Assembly (NCBI GenBank): GCA_963969365.1
Contig: OZ017755.1
Span: 868,001-932,000 of the forward strand
Origin: Asterochloris sp. CNOR1
Lineage: Eukaryota > Chlorophyta > Trebouxiophyceae > Trebouxiales > Trebouxiaceae
Direction: 5' to 3'
DNA: 64,000 nucleotides
Shown: in pieces, positions 55,401 to 64,000 of the stretch
Position numbering within the stretch: the first letter of the stretch is position 1
How the letters are laid out: every line of letters begins with the position of its first letter
Notes under the pieces: model-generated
The model's input: the letters and a program-made list of their open reading frames with translations, nothing else
Database searches by the model: none
What the model was told of the DNA's origin: nothing
Translations under genes and position numbers: made by a program

Positions 55401-58400
55401 CACATACATGAAAATCATGCTGGTGGGTGACCCCACAAGCAAAGCCGAGCTCTTGGCAAACACACCAAAGCATGCATCAGCTCCCAGGCAAAACCAACTG
55501 TAGACCTCGCTTTTGTGCGCCAGTGGCAGTTTGGCCCTTGACCTGTACGTGCCTCCAGCCAGGCTCATTGGTGGATGCCTTTGCTGGAAGCGCTTTCATG
55601 TGTCCATTTGCCGTGTTCTAGGTGATGGCCTTGCTTGAGGCCCTTGTTTATGATTCATGGAGCTTGCGCATCCTGTGCATAACCTGCCTGCAGCCATGTG
55701 TTGCAGTGGCTTCTGTCTCCCGCCTTTCAATTTTCTGAGTACCTAACTGTGACCATCCAGTGGGGCGAGCTTGGCCTAGGCAAGGCCATCTTGTCTAAAA
55801 GCTGTCATAGCTGGTGTTGTACTTGGAAGCTTTGTTACACCAGAACCGCTTTCGTTCAACTCATCCTGACCAAGAGTCTTCTTCTTTCCCTACAGGTGGG
55901 GGGGCCTGGCCTTGGCAAGACCACCTTCATGAAGATGCTGCAGCAGCAGGTGTCCTCTGTGAGCAAGCCCTATGAGGAGGACGAGCAGGCCTGCCTGCTG
56001 AAGCAGAGGGCTGAGGCCGCACCTGGAGAGTACTTTGACATCCAGGCCAAGCTTGAGGAGCACTTTGTTGCCAACCATACGGCCTTCAGCTGTGTCCTGG
56101 AGCACGTGGATGGGCCCTTCAGCTACACCTACACGCTGCAGGTGAGGCATAGGCGTGGCTGCAGACAGAAGCAGATAGACCCCACAAGCTGCACCTGCAT
56201 CTGCAGGGGAGGCCAGCGGGACTGTGAGCTATAATTTGTTTCAGGGTGCGGCTCTGCTTCAACAGCGGTGCATGGGCCATTGTCACCTCTCCCATCATCT
56301 GTGCTTGGTGGAAAGTGGCGCTGCACGCTGCAGGGCAGCCAGTGCGCCAGCTGTGCTTCTAAGCTCCACAGACAGCCCTGACTGTATGCCCAGTCTGCAA
56401 TCCATTTGGTGTGCTGAGGCAGCTGTGAATGCCTTGCTCCTTGGCCCAGCGAGACTGCCAAACATGCTTTTAACCTCCGCTTGCTGGGCTGATGACCTCC
56501 ACAGACGGCCCTGTGACCCAAGTGCTGGACCTGCTGGCAGCCTGGCGCGCGGGAAAAAGGGCTCTGTGATACTGTTCTTGAACCCTCCTCCTGCCTGTTA
56601 CAGGACGTGCCTCGCCTGCTGGCCTCCACAGACTGCCCTGTGGCCCGCGTGCAAGACCAGATGGCCGCCTGATGCGCTAACGGTTCACAACTATGGACAC
56701 TCTGTGTGTTTATCTGCCATGCTGCAGGACATGCCTGGCCTGCTGGCCTTCACCGACTGCCCCGTGGCCCACGTGAGGGACCAGCTGGCAGCCTGGCGCG
56801 CTGTGAAGATGGCTGACGAGGAGGGCCCAGACCCCCGAGTGGATGTGTGCCTGTACTTCATGTCGCCTGAGGGGCTGCGGGCGCAAGACGTGGAGATGAT
56901 GGCACAGCTGAGCAGATGGACATCGGTGGTGCCAATCATCGCCAGGGTGAGTGGGTGTGCTTAAGGGGTTGCAGGCTCAGATGGCTTTGCTGTGTAGACA
57001 GCGCATGCTTTTGGGGGGCTTTATGCTGCGCCTCTTGACAGCACCTTGGGGGGCCATGTGACCAGGCTGCACAGACATGTGAACCCCTTAAGTTCCCTGT
57101 GTGCTGCAGGCTGACAGCCTGGCCCCGGAGGGTCTGACTGCCTACCGCAAGCAGGTGGTGGCCTGTCTGGAGGAGGCCAGCACTGAGGCTGGCAGGAAGA
57201 TCACCTGGACGTTGCCGGAGGCGCTGAGGGCAACTGTGAAGGCCACTGCGGGTCACATCATGCCTCCCTTTGCCATTATCAGCAGCACAACCTTCGATGA
57301 GGAGTTTGGGAGGTGAGGCCTGGTCTTGGGGATTGAGACTGTGTCATTTGTAGGACAAGCCCTTTGCCATACCAGCAGCACTGCCCTTTCACACAAGCTT
57401 TGAAAGGTGCCGCCTGGGTCTGGTGACTATTCATGTGACCTTTTGTGTTGTGCCTGCTGACAAGGAGCTGCAGAGGCACAGACTGAGCAAGCCATAACCA
57501 TCTGGCTTTTGTGTACGTGGTCTGCAAGGGTTGGGGCTTGACCCAACCTGCTACTTGCAGAAGCTGCAGGAGGCAGGTATCTTTCCTCACTTAGCAACAA
57601 CAAGTAATGGGCCTTGAAGGTCCCAGGCCCAATTGACAGGCCTTCCACTTCTCTGCCCCTGATGCCGTGTAACTGCTGTGGCCTGCTGCCTGCAGCTTTT
57701 GGCCGGTGCGTCACTTTGCCTGGGGCACTGCCGCGGCCATGAACACAGAGTACTCGGACTTGCCCATGCTGCGCGATCTTCTCTTCAATGTGGGCCTGGA
57801 TCACGTCAAGCGCGAGACGAACACCTATTACTCCATGTTCTGCAATTGCCAGCCAGGTGTGTCCTGCAGTGTGCCAAGGCCATGGACATACAAGTTGCTC
57901 TGCGGTGGGCTCTTCAGGGAAGGTTGATGCTGCATATGCAGCAGCCTTTGTGCTGAGAGCAGTCTTTTGCCTTCCGTCAGATAGCTGTCTCTGCTGATGT
58001 GGTGATTGTCAGCGCTTCACCCCAGTCCCGGTCTTCCAGCACTGCAGTGAGCACCCCTGGCCAGCCATCCTGTGCCTCAGCTAGCCTGGAAGACTTGGCA
58101 CGTTTTCAGCAAAATATGCTGTTTGGGCTGAGGATCCTTTACTTCTGTGTGCAGACGAGGCTGCACCCCCCACCACCAACCAGGTTGCTCGTGGCGCCAG
58201 GACATGCTCAGCAAGCAGGTGGGCTGCCTCTTCCTCTGACATGTTTGGCAATGTCTTGGTGCTGCACCTGCTGCAGTTTGCGGCTACAGGCCCCTCCTCA
58301 GCCCCAGTTCGCACCCCTTGCCTTTGGTGGCTATTGTCATGTCTCTGGCGGCTCACCCCACATGACTGCCGTGACTGCCTTGCCCCTTGTGTACCTGCAA

Positions 58401-59021
58401 CCGGCCTGGCATGCACCTGGCATGTAGCAATGTGGTTCATTGGCGCAGCAGCCACTTGCCTGGTGGCCCCGTCCCTAGCCTGCGTGCAGCATTGGCAACA
58501 ATGCACATGCTCCTGTCCACCTTGTAGACTGGCATGTGCACAGCCTGGCAGCACCTGGCCTTTGGTGACAACCCTTCATGCCCCCAGTCTGCCAAAAGAC
58601 ATGCCGCAGCCTGCGCCTGAAGGCAGCCCTCACCCCTGTGGCCTGTTACATGTGCATTACCCCATGCACCTGCCTGCATGTGCAAGGTCAGCGCAGCCCG
58701 GCCTGTGGTGATGCTGCTGATTCCCCACCCCGCAGGCCATCACAAGGGCGCAGGCCCACCTGGTGGCGCCGCCTGCGCCTGAAGGCCCGGCCTTTGCGGC
58801 GGTGGGCGACGGTGGTGGGCCTGGGCGTGCTGGGCTTCTGGGCCGCCAGCGCGACCGTGGCAGCCCTGCACAATGGGCGTGCTCTGGCGGCCTCACGCAT
58901 GGAGCTGGAGCGCCACCAGGCCGATACGACCCAGGTCATTGCCCACCTTGCCAACACCCTGCACAGAGTCAACCGGCGCGGGCGCCGCCACCGCACCTGG
59001 AGCTGCGAAGCCAGTGCCTAA
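52498..59021 (+). CDS. Septin GTPase with acidic N-terminal extension and C-terminal membrane anchor
   Basis: The core is secure: exons 55303-55422, 55896-56141, 56728-56946, 57110-57312, 57696-57856, 58155-58218, 58736-59021 chain in phase. They give KIMLVGGPGLGKTTFMKML (G1), DMPGLLAFTDCP (G3), VVPIIARADSLAP (G4, AKAD-like), FAIISSTTFDEEFG and the septin end SDLPMLRDLLFNVGLDHVK. Septins polymerise into GTP-binding filaments at membranes and division sites. After the G domain comes a single hydrophobic span (RWATVVGLGVLGFWAASATV) followed by a basic end, so the protein is likely membrane-anchored. Upstream exons (53093-53145, 53251-53300, from 53503, 54561-54710) encode an acidic, Ser/Pro-rich disordered region. 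Their joins and the true start, somewhere near 52500, are not settled. Confidence 0.85.
55755..55800 (+). repeat. Decayed copy of the septin P-loop exon start
   Basis: The real exon begins GTGGGGGGGCCTGGCCTTGG, then CAAGACCACCTTCATGAAG at 55896. About 135 bases upstream the intron reads GTGGGGCGAGCTTGGCCTAG, then GCAAGGCCATCTTGTCTAAAAG. The exon start, with the GTP-binding loop, is recognisably duplicated. Confidence 0.65.
56350..56675 (+). repeat. Three decayed tandem copies of septin exon 56728-56946
   Basis: The closest copy, 56604-56672, follows TTACAG and reads GACGTGCCTCGCCTGCTGGC, CTCCACAGACTGCCCTGTGG, CCCGCGTGCAAGACCAGATG, about 83 percent identical by eye to the real exon over 70 bases, with a stop where the frame would continue. 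A second at about 56495 keeps CTCCACAGACGGCCCTGTG and GCTGGCAGCCTGGCGCGC. A third near 56362 keeps CTCCACAGACAGCCCTGACTG. Spacing is 110-135 bases. Confidence 0.8.
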
Positions 59022-59548
59022 GTACCCTGATCACCCCTGGGCTGTACCATGACCAGCAGCTGCCAGGGCTTTGAGCACCTTGCGCCAGCCTCAGGTCTCT
59101 TTCAGACCAGTTAGTCACGCTTGGGACTGCGCCAGCCTGTGCAGCACACCACCGCCGGTGCCCAGGGTTCATATCAACAGACACTCTCCATGCTGGCTTG
59201 CTTCGTGAGAAGCTGTGCTGGGTCCGTTGTCCCCGCCTGATGCCATTTCTTCCCTCATGCTGTACAGTTTCGAAGCTTTTGCACTATTGCCTGTAGTTGC
59301 TCGCTAAGGACCTTTGCTGCCTGCCTGCATGTACCCCGGATCTTTATTGCGTGTTTGCATTGATTCATTGCTGTTGTGTTGTATTGTTGTACATCTGCTG
59401 GCTTCTTGTAACTCCAATTCAGGTTTTCTCAGTGCCCTGGGCAAGGGTTGCCCCACAAGGTACCACAACAACTTTGGGCGGCCCCAAACATCACAGTTTG
59501 AAGCGTGCTTGAGCCCCCAGAGTTGTTGTTGCCCTGCACCTGGCTTTG
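59022..59548. other. Septin 3' flank / intergenic
   Basis: No coding signal is seen. TGTAC and TGTAA strings occur (59388-59411), compatible with the green-algal TGTAA-type polyadenylation signal of the septin gene, though such pentamers are frequent by chance. Confidence 0.4.
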
Positions 59549-62368
59549 ATGCTCGTCTCGTTCCCCATGCTGCTGCAGGTGCCAGCCTTCCCACAGGCCT
59601 CGTTACTGGCGCCGCCGGCTGAGAATTCCCCTTCAGTCAGGGCAGGGCAAGTTGAGGAGGTTAATGAGGCAGCCAGGCTGGCTGCTGTGACAGCTGATGC
59701 AGCGCCGGCCAGGGGGTCCTCAGAGGTCTGGGCTGATGTGGCTCACTCGCTGCAGGCCACGGGGGCTGTGGAGTGTAAGGTAAGCATTGGCGTGTGGTAG
59801 GCACATTTGACTATGTGGCTGGCCAGCATACCTGCCCTCTGCAGCATGCGGGCATCCACTCCCCTGCAGGTTCCCTGCTCGTGCTGCAGTGCTGCACAGT
59901 GTGTGTGTGTATACGGCATCCTGCTCTGGGAGTGGCCTGTGTTGCCTAGGATGTCCATTGCCGTGCTGCAGTGCGCTGGGTTGATTGTTATGCTGAGACT
60001 GCAGGGGGCTACTGCAGCCCATGCGAGCATGTCTGTGTGCTTGGGTGTAAGAGACGCGCCAGCCCGGCAAAGCTGCTGGAGCAAGCTGCCTGCTGCTGCA
60101 GGCTGAGCTTGCACTCTATTCTGCAGCATGTTGTGGGTGGTATTAGGCAGGGTGCCTGGGTTGTTGTGGAGATGTGTCGCGGCTGTCAGCTTTGATCAAT
60201 GCTTGGGGCCACAGCACTGCAGACCGTGGGTCCTGCTAAGCTGCAGGGGGTGCTGGAAGCATGCTCACCTGTTCTAAGCGCAGCTTCAGACTGTCCTCTG
60301 CATGGACGTCATGGCCACAGCTTGTCACTCCAAATGCGCTTGCCTGCAGTGCCGCTGCTGCCGGGTGCTGAAGCCACTGCACTGGGTGCTGCAGGCGCTT
60401 GCACTTGGTCCATGCATCTACGGGCATGGCACACGGCTTGCATGGAACCATGTCCACCCGAACAGTGGCAGCGACACCAGTGCGATGCTGCAGGAGGCCA
60501 CACCACTGTCAGGCAGCAACAAGAGGAATGCTGCGGAGTGGGGTTCAGCACTGCTGAGGACGTCCCTCGACAGCGGTCACTCCCTGGCTCAGATGGCAGA
60601 CCGTGCTGTCCGGGAGAGGGCTCTGCCTGCTGTGACTGGCAGCGCTGCAGTTGTGGGGCAGGCTGTGATGGGAGGCAGTCGGGAGGCAGCTGCTGTCAGC
60701 CGGAATGTCCTGCAGCGCGCTGGTCGCGACATGGCTGGGGCCATCTCGCAAACCCAGCAGGCAGCCAGCCAGGCTCGCAACTGGATGGGGGCAAGCACTG
60801 CCCAGGTGAGAGGCAAGCCTGGACTGGCTACATTGCATGCCCAGACTCTTGACAGGCTGCCTGCTCAACAACTGAAGGCTCTTGCTCCAAGACTCTGCTG
60901 ATGCTGGTGATGGGGCCCTGTGTTTCTCCTTTCTAATCTCAGCAATGACAGGCTCTTGCATCTTGACCGGCTGGCGTCGCATTTATGCCTCTACCCTCTG
61001 GATCTAGCATTGCAGGCTCGAAAGGCACTGCTAGATGTGCTGACTTGCTGCCAGATCCTGCTGCAGATTGGCAAGGCTACCACCAAGACCGGCTCTGTGC
61101 TGGCCCAGGTGGCTGTGCATGGCGGCAAGGAGGTGAGCTGTGTCACTACACCCCCTTTCTCATTTGCACGACTCTGCTCTGGTCTTTGGCAGCAGAGCTC
61201 TTGCATGCTGCCTAGTGGCTTGGGCTCTGGCCTGGTGTTGTGATCTGTAATGCAGTTCTATGCTGTGAACAAGCTGCCTGGCAGTCTGCCTCATTGCTTG
61301 CAAGCTGCCTCAAATGGCTTCTGTGTCCACCTTGCAGGCTGGAATTGCAGCTGTCAAGGTCAGTGCACAGCTCAACAAGGCAATGGACAAGGCTGCCACT
61401 AAACTGGGCAAGGCTGCAGCTGGATTTGGCAAAGTAAGCTACGCGCCGGTGGCAGCACTTCCGTACATGAATGCAATGCTCTTGATGGACAGTCCCCTTA
61501 GTGGAGGCTTTTGGACTTCCTGGCTAGCCCTGTGCCAGCTGGCAGGCCAACTATGCAGACTTCAGTGTGTGGCTGCAGTGCTCGCAGTGCACACTGACGG
61601 TGTCCATGCTTCAGCAACCAGTGGCACCCCACATGCAGGCTGGCAAGCAGACCGTGCACAGCAGCCTGACAGCCAGCCAGGCTGTTGGGCGTGTCACCAA
61701 GCGGCTGGGAGCAGATGCAGGTGCTGCCGCCAAGCATGCCACCAGTGCGACCGTCAAGCATGTAGCAGCCGCTGGTGACGCTGTGGGCCGGGCAGTCGCC
61801 CAGCAGGTCACCTCTGTGTTTAAGCAAGCCCCCAAGCAGGTATGCAGTCCTGCTGCTGTGATGTGAAAGCCCGCTGAGAGGACTCTTTGCAACAGCCTTG
61901 GCCTGATCAACTGCTCCCCTCACCTTTGGGCCGCTGCTGACAAGCGTTTCAGATTAGGTTTGAAGCTTCGTGGTGCAACACTTGGCAAGAGGGGCGGGTC
62001 AGTCGACGCCTCCTGCTGCACATGGGTTGATCGAGCAAGAAGATGTTGCACTTGATCCCAGCAAGAAGCGTGGGCAATTCGATCCTCGCCTGCTGCACCT
62101 GGGTCGCTTCCATTAGGATGGGTTGTCCAGGCCCTCCTGCTGCAGACCCTCACCTGAGGAGTCATGCTCTGTGCAGGTTGCAGCTGCAGCCCAGCAAGCA
62201 GGCCAGGCGGCCTCTGAGGCAGGGGCCTATGCTGAGGAACAGCTGAGCAAGGTGCCGGGCTTTAACATCAAGACAGAGGACCCCCATCGAAAGGAGCGTC
62301 GGATCTGGAAGGCGCTCCTGATAGCTGGCTCTGCAGCGGGGGCACTGCTGGGGTTCACCCTCCTCTGA
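59549..62368 (+). CDS. Alanine-rich amphipathic-helix protein with C-terminal hydrophobic anchor
   Basis: Exons in phase 0: 59549-59779, 60494-60805, 61016 (or 61067)-61132, 61338-61433, 61639-61839, 62177-62368; 365-382 residues. Most of the protein is Ala-, Lys- and Gln-rich amphipathic helix made of loosely repeated 11-residue-like units, e.g. AMDKAATKLGKAAAGFGK, GAAAKHATSATVKHVAAAGD and AAAAQQAGQAASEAGAYAEE. It ends KERRIWKALLIAGSAAGALL-GFTLL, a basic stretch plus a hydrophobic segment at the extreme C-terminus, as in tail-anchored proteins. The composition recalls LEA, apolipoprotein or lipid-droplet coat proteins, but that is resemblance of style, not homology I can prove. An extra exon between 59780 and 60493 is possible. 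Confidence 0.6.
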
Positions 62369-63914
62369 TGTACAAGACCCCTCATGTACTCCCTTGCGCT
62401 CCATGTTGCTAGCTGTATGTTATTGCGTCATGACAGACTCCTCACTGTCAGCTGTAGCCTGTTCGCCTGTCTATTGGTGGAAACGAGCTCTGTTGTGCCT
62501 GGCTCGCGGTCGCTTGTCCCTGAGATGCCCCTGTATACCTGAAGAGTTCCCACTCCATCTGATGCCTGGCCCCCGAACGTTCACTTTCCTTTGTACATAA
62601 AAGAGATGCCATCACTGAAGGGGAATTCAACACTGCATTTCCGAAAGTGGTCAAACGAAGAAGCCAGTGGAACTTCCAGCTGAAGATCTTCGTGCCTACT
62701 GCACAATACAGGCTGCCGACACCACCAGCACCTGTGGCTGTCCTGTGCTCAAGCCATGCTGTGTTCAAACATGACCTTGAGCAGCGCCGTGACCGGGAGA
62801 CTCATGCCAAGCAGGCAACATCTTGTTGGCAGGACACCGTGCAGGTAGGTCTGCCTGGGAGGGAACAGTGCAGCATTCTAGATCATTCCCTGCACAACCT
62901 GTGCCTAAAGTGGCAGTGGCCTGCAATGTCCACTCTCACTGCAAACCATGCTGGTGTAGCCTCACGCCTTGCCTCAGACCGTCCTCACAAGTGCTGCCAC
63001 CCAAGGCGGCCCATACCAGCGCAATGCCGTTTTGGCGCCGGAGCAACGGCCAGCGCCTACAGAGCAGAATGCTGGCTGCCCCTGCACTGTCATGAGAGAC
63101 TGATGACTGGACGTAGTTGCCTGCATGCTGCAGGGGCCGCTTGCATCGCCTGCAGCTGCTGGCTGTGTCTCAGGCACACGAAGACAGCCCTATCCCCGGG
63201 TTGGAGCCTTCCACTGAGGCAGGCGCCCTGGCAAGCCAGGTCAAGCGCGTATCCACCGCCGGGTGCGCCAGCTCTTGTTCTGCATTCTATTCTCCATTTG
63301 TTGCGGGCGCTGCATTTGTGGGATCTGTGGCCGGCACCCGTTCAGAGCTGTAAAGGAGCACTTCAGGGCGGGCGGGGTTCACGTTGCTGGGGGTGTGCGT
63401 TGCCCTGATTCATTACGCTCAGCCCGCCTCCACTGCTGTGGGTGCCAGCTTGTGGCATATTGGATCAGGGCGGTTGCAGTCCTTCAGGCCCTGCCATGCT
63501 GCGCACTGGTGCCAGTGAACCCCTTTGCAGACCAGGGCAGAGGCGGCTTGAGCTTGCTCATTGCGGCCCTTCCCAAGGCTTCTCGGCGGCTTGGAAACTT
63601 GCCATGCACGCTCTGCATCCAGCAAGCCTGCAGAATACACCATCTGGTCTCTCTGCGCCGCAGTATCCTGACATAGCACACCACAGCCTGTGCTTTACAA
63701 GCCTGCAAGAGCCCTTGCCTGCCTGCATCTGGTCAAGGTGAAGGGCACGTGGCCCAGCAGCCACATGTGCCAGGGCCGGGCCCAGATGCTTGACAGGCCT
63801 GCAAGTTTTCAGTCCCTGCCTGCTGCACGTGAAGCTTGCAGACTCAGGCCTCAACGTCCAGCAGTCTGCAGCGGTGGCTCTGTAAGCCTCCATCACGCCA
63901 TGCCCTGCCTGCAG
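62369..63914. other. Poorly resolved region, possible exons only
   Basis: TGTAC strings at 62369-62395 and 62592 may belong to the 3' end of the preceding gene. A frame ending at a donor-like CAG|GTAGGT at 62844 has some coding character (QWNFQLKIFVPTAQYRLPTP) but no ATG. A frame at about 63172-63353 (GLEPSTEAGALASQVKRVS to SVAGTRSEL) ends in a stop and includes a hydrophobic stretch. I cannot join them into a gene. The final part before 63915 looks intronic, with repeated TGCAG-type acceptors. Confidence 0.35.
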
Positions 63915-64000
63915 CAAGTCAAAGCGCAAGGCTCGTGCACCCAAAGCGGTTGACAGTGCTTCCGAAGTGACAGTGGACGAGGCTGGCCCACCAGCCAAGC
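63915..64000 (+). CDS. Exon of a gene truncated by the window edge
   Basis: After the acceptor CTGCCTGCAG the sequence is open in a frame reading KSKRKARAPKAVDSASEVTV then DEAGPPAK. The basic KSKRKARAPK resembles a nuclear localisation signal. The remainder lies outside the window and no family can be assigned. A weak echo of the exon start (CCTGCCTGCATCTGGTCAAG) occurs near 63717. Confidence 0.45.

Noticed and set aside
1-64000. CRISPR arrays, rRNA or tRNA genes
   Set aside because: No regularly spaced identical repeats and no recognisable tRNA or rRNA sequence were seen. Low-complexity CAG/CTG and TGCAG recurrence reflects coiled-coil coding and intron acceptors.

Overview
The window is nuclear DNA from a green alga. 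Evidence: intron-dense genes whose introns nearly all end in TGCAG, GC-rich third codon positions, a CtpA-type protease with a chloroplast/thylakoid leader, a CKS1 protein with the plant-type tail, an algal-type septin, and a LINE. A chlorophyte (possibly a trebouxiophyte) fits best; the species cannot be named from the sequence. Positions 22075-22274 are a 200-base run of N. I chained exons by hand, requiring splice-site, phase and family agreement. Seven models (six host genes plus the FAR-17a/AIG1 gene) close exactly in frame from ATG to stop.

Layout. 839-1644 (-): unrecognised two-exon gene. 2196-21714 (+): very long CENP-E-like kinesin with about 35 exons and a coiled-coil stalk. 22425-24709 (-): FAR-17a/AIG1-like membrane protein. 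24937-26216 (-): unrecognised, probably mitochondrial, single-pass protein with two CX3C motifs. 26315-27330 (-): CKS1. 27558-30054 (+): ADP-ribosylglycohydrolase. 30580-35306 (-): carboxyl-terminal processing protease. 35420-40212 (+): LINE with two long open reading frames. 40370-42133 (-): DUF3429/TMEM69-like protein. 42538-51616 (+): TTLL-type tubulin polyglutamylase. about 52500-59021 (+): septin with a C-terminal membrane anchor. 59549-62368 (+): alanine-rich amphipathic protein with a C-terminal hydrophobic anchor. 63915-64000 (+): exon of a gene that leaves the window.

Four host genes belong to microtubule, cytokinesis or cell-cycle biology (CENP-E-like kinesin, CKS1, tubulin polyglutamylase, septin). 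Nothing shows that they are coordinated. CKS1/ADP-ribosylglycohydrolase and DUF3429/TTLL are tight divergent pairs.

The most unusual signal is not a gene. Many introns contain decayed, exon-sized copies of the exon next to them, often two to four in tandem, and often including the TGCAG acceptor or the donor. I see this in the kinesin, ADP-ribosylglycohydrolase, protease, TTLL and septin genes. Two further oddities: GC-AG introns are frequent, and the LINE carries a near-perfect 14-bp hairpin across the stop codon that separates its two reading frames.
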